This document shows, piece by piece, positions 6,225-6,585 of a DNA stretch of 6,585 nucleotides. The stretch is from NCBI GenBank assembly GCA_947473445.1, contig CANJEU010000125.1, positions 1-6,585 of the forward strand. The letters are read 5' to 3'. This DNA is from Fidelibacterota bacterium (GTDB taxonomy: Bacteria > Pseudomonadota > Alphaproteobacteria > Rhodospirillales > Rhodospirillaceae). The translations under genes and the position numbers were made by a program. Numbering within the stretch: the stretch's first letter is position 1; each line of letters begins with the position of its first letter. The notes beneath the pieces were generated by a model, which was not told where the DNA came from, did not search any database, and saw nothing but the letters and a program-made list of their open reading frames with translations.

Positions 6225-6585
6225 AGTGCGACGTTTTGGAAGTCTTCTGACGGCCGCGGCCTTGGTCGCCCTTAGCGCCTCGGCCGCGCTCGCGCAGTCG
6301 CGCGGCAAGGCCCCCTTGGAGGACTATGTGCGCGAGCCGATGCCTCAGGGCATTCAGGTGATCGTGGCCGACTTCGAAGGCCCGGTGTTCGCGGACGCAA
6401 ACGGCAAGACGATCTACTTCTGGCCTGTGACGCCATTGCGTAATGGCGATGCCGGCGAACAGAAGGGAAAGCCGACCTGCGGCGATGTTCCCTCTAAGGT
6501 GAACGCGGGCCTCATGAGCCCGTATCCAGGTGGCCTTGAGCTGCCCGAAGTTGACACACGTCCTGCCTGCACGCAGCAGTTCCCC
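6217..6585 (+). CDS. N-terminal part of a Sec-exported COG4315-type protein, 3' truncated by window edge
   Basis: An open frame from the ATG at 6217 runs to the window end (123 residues). Residues 1-26 form a Sec signal (VRR, then a hydrophobic Ala/Leu run) with a probable cut at ALA/QS. There is no lipobox. Residues 55-72 (GPVFADANGKTIYFWPVT) resemble the 'DadGkTLYxf' opening of a Lipoprotein_15/COG4315 repeat, with Y67-x-W69 at the Yx(FWY) positions and T72 where Asp is usual. C88 and C118 follow. The start has only a weak AGG (6208-6210) six bases upstream. It is preceded by the hairpin at 6121-6152 and by mini-ORFs overlapping the start. The visible piece and the C-terminal piece at 2-385 are different parts of what appears to be the same family, so they cannot be aligned directly here. 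Family assignment is moderate; secretion is well supported. Confidence 0.8.
   Translation, partial: MSEVRRFGSLLTAAALVALSASAALAQSRGKAPLEDYVREPMPQGIQVIVADFEGPVFADANGKTIYFWPVTPLRNGDAGEQKGKPTCGDVPSKVNAGLMSPYPGGLELPEVDTRPACTQQFP

Overview
The window looks like a stretch of a GC-rich Gram-negative chromosome. All genes lie on the + strand, and their products are exported by Sec, Tat or lipoprotein signals, apart from one inner-membrane transporter. A DUF1592/DUF1588-type c-type cytochrome lipoprotein next to a DUF1552 protein is known from Planctomycetes, myxobacteria, Verrucomicrobia and some Proteobacteria. Signal-peptide style, codon use and the closeness of the transporter to E. coli KgtP make a proteobacterium most likely (an alpha- or Steroidobacter-like gammaproteobacterium). 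That placement is inference; no rRNA or marker gene is present.

Layout: (1) 2-385, the 3' end of a gene for a Cys-rich protein of the COG4315 type (Yx(FWY)xxD-motif repeat). (2) 410-1519, a Sec-exported 369-aa protein of unknown function. (3) 1547-2890, a KgtP-like MFS symporter (MHS family). (4) 2891-3014, an AT-rich intergenic segment with a candidate sigma70 promoter, a 9-bp inverted repeat upstream of it and a leader hairpin. (5) 3015-4766, a DUF1587/1595/1592/1588/1585 lipoprotein with one CxxCH haem motif. (6) 4781-6112, a DUF1552 protein with a Tat-like signal. (7) 6113-6216, a gap with a strong 14-bp hairpin and overlapping mini-ORFs. (8) 6217-6585, the 5' end of another secreted protein that looks like the same COG4315-type family as the first gene.

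Genes 1-3 are closely spaced (24 and 27 bp) and probably co-transcribed. The lipoprotein and DUF1552 genes are 14 bp apart and probably form a second unit with its own promoter. The simplest reading is an envelope module: an outer-membrane-anchored monohaem cytochrome paired with a Tat-exported DUF1552 partner, with secreted accessory proteins and a proton-coupled (di)carboxylate importer. The substrate is unknown and no biochemical function has been assigned here to the DUF families. No tRNA, rRNA, transposase, CRISPR array or integrase was seen.
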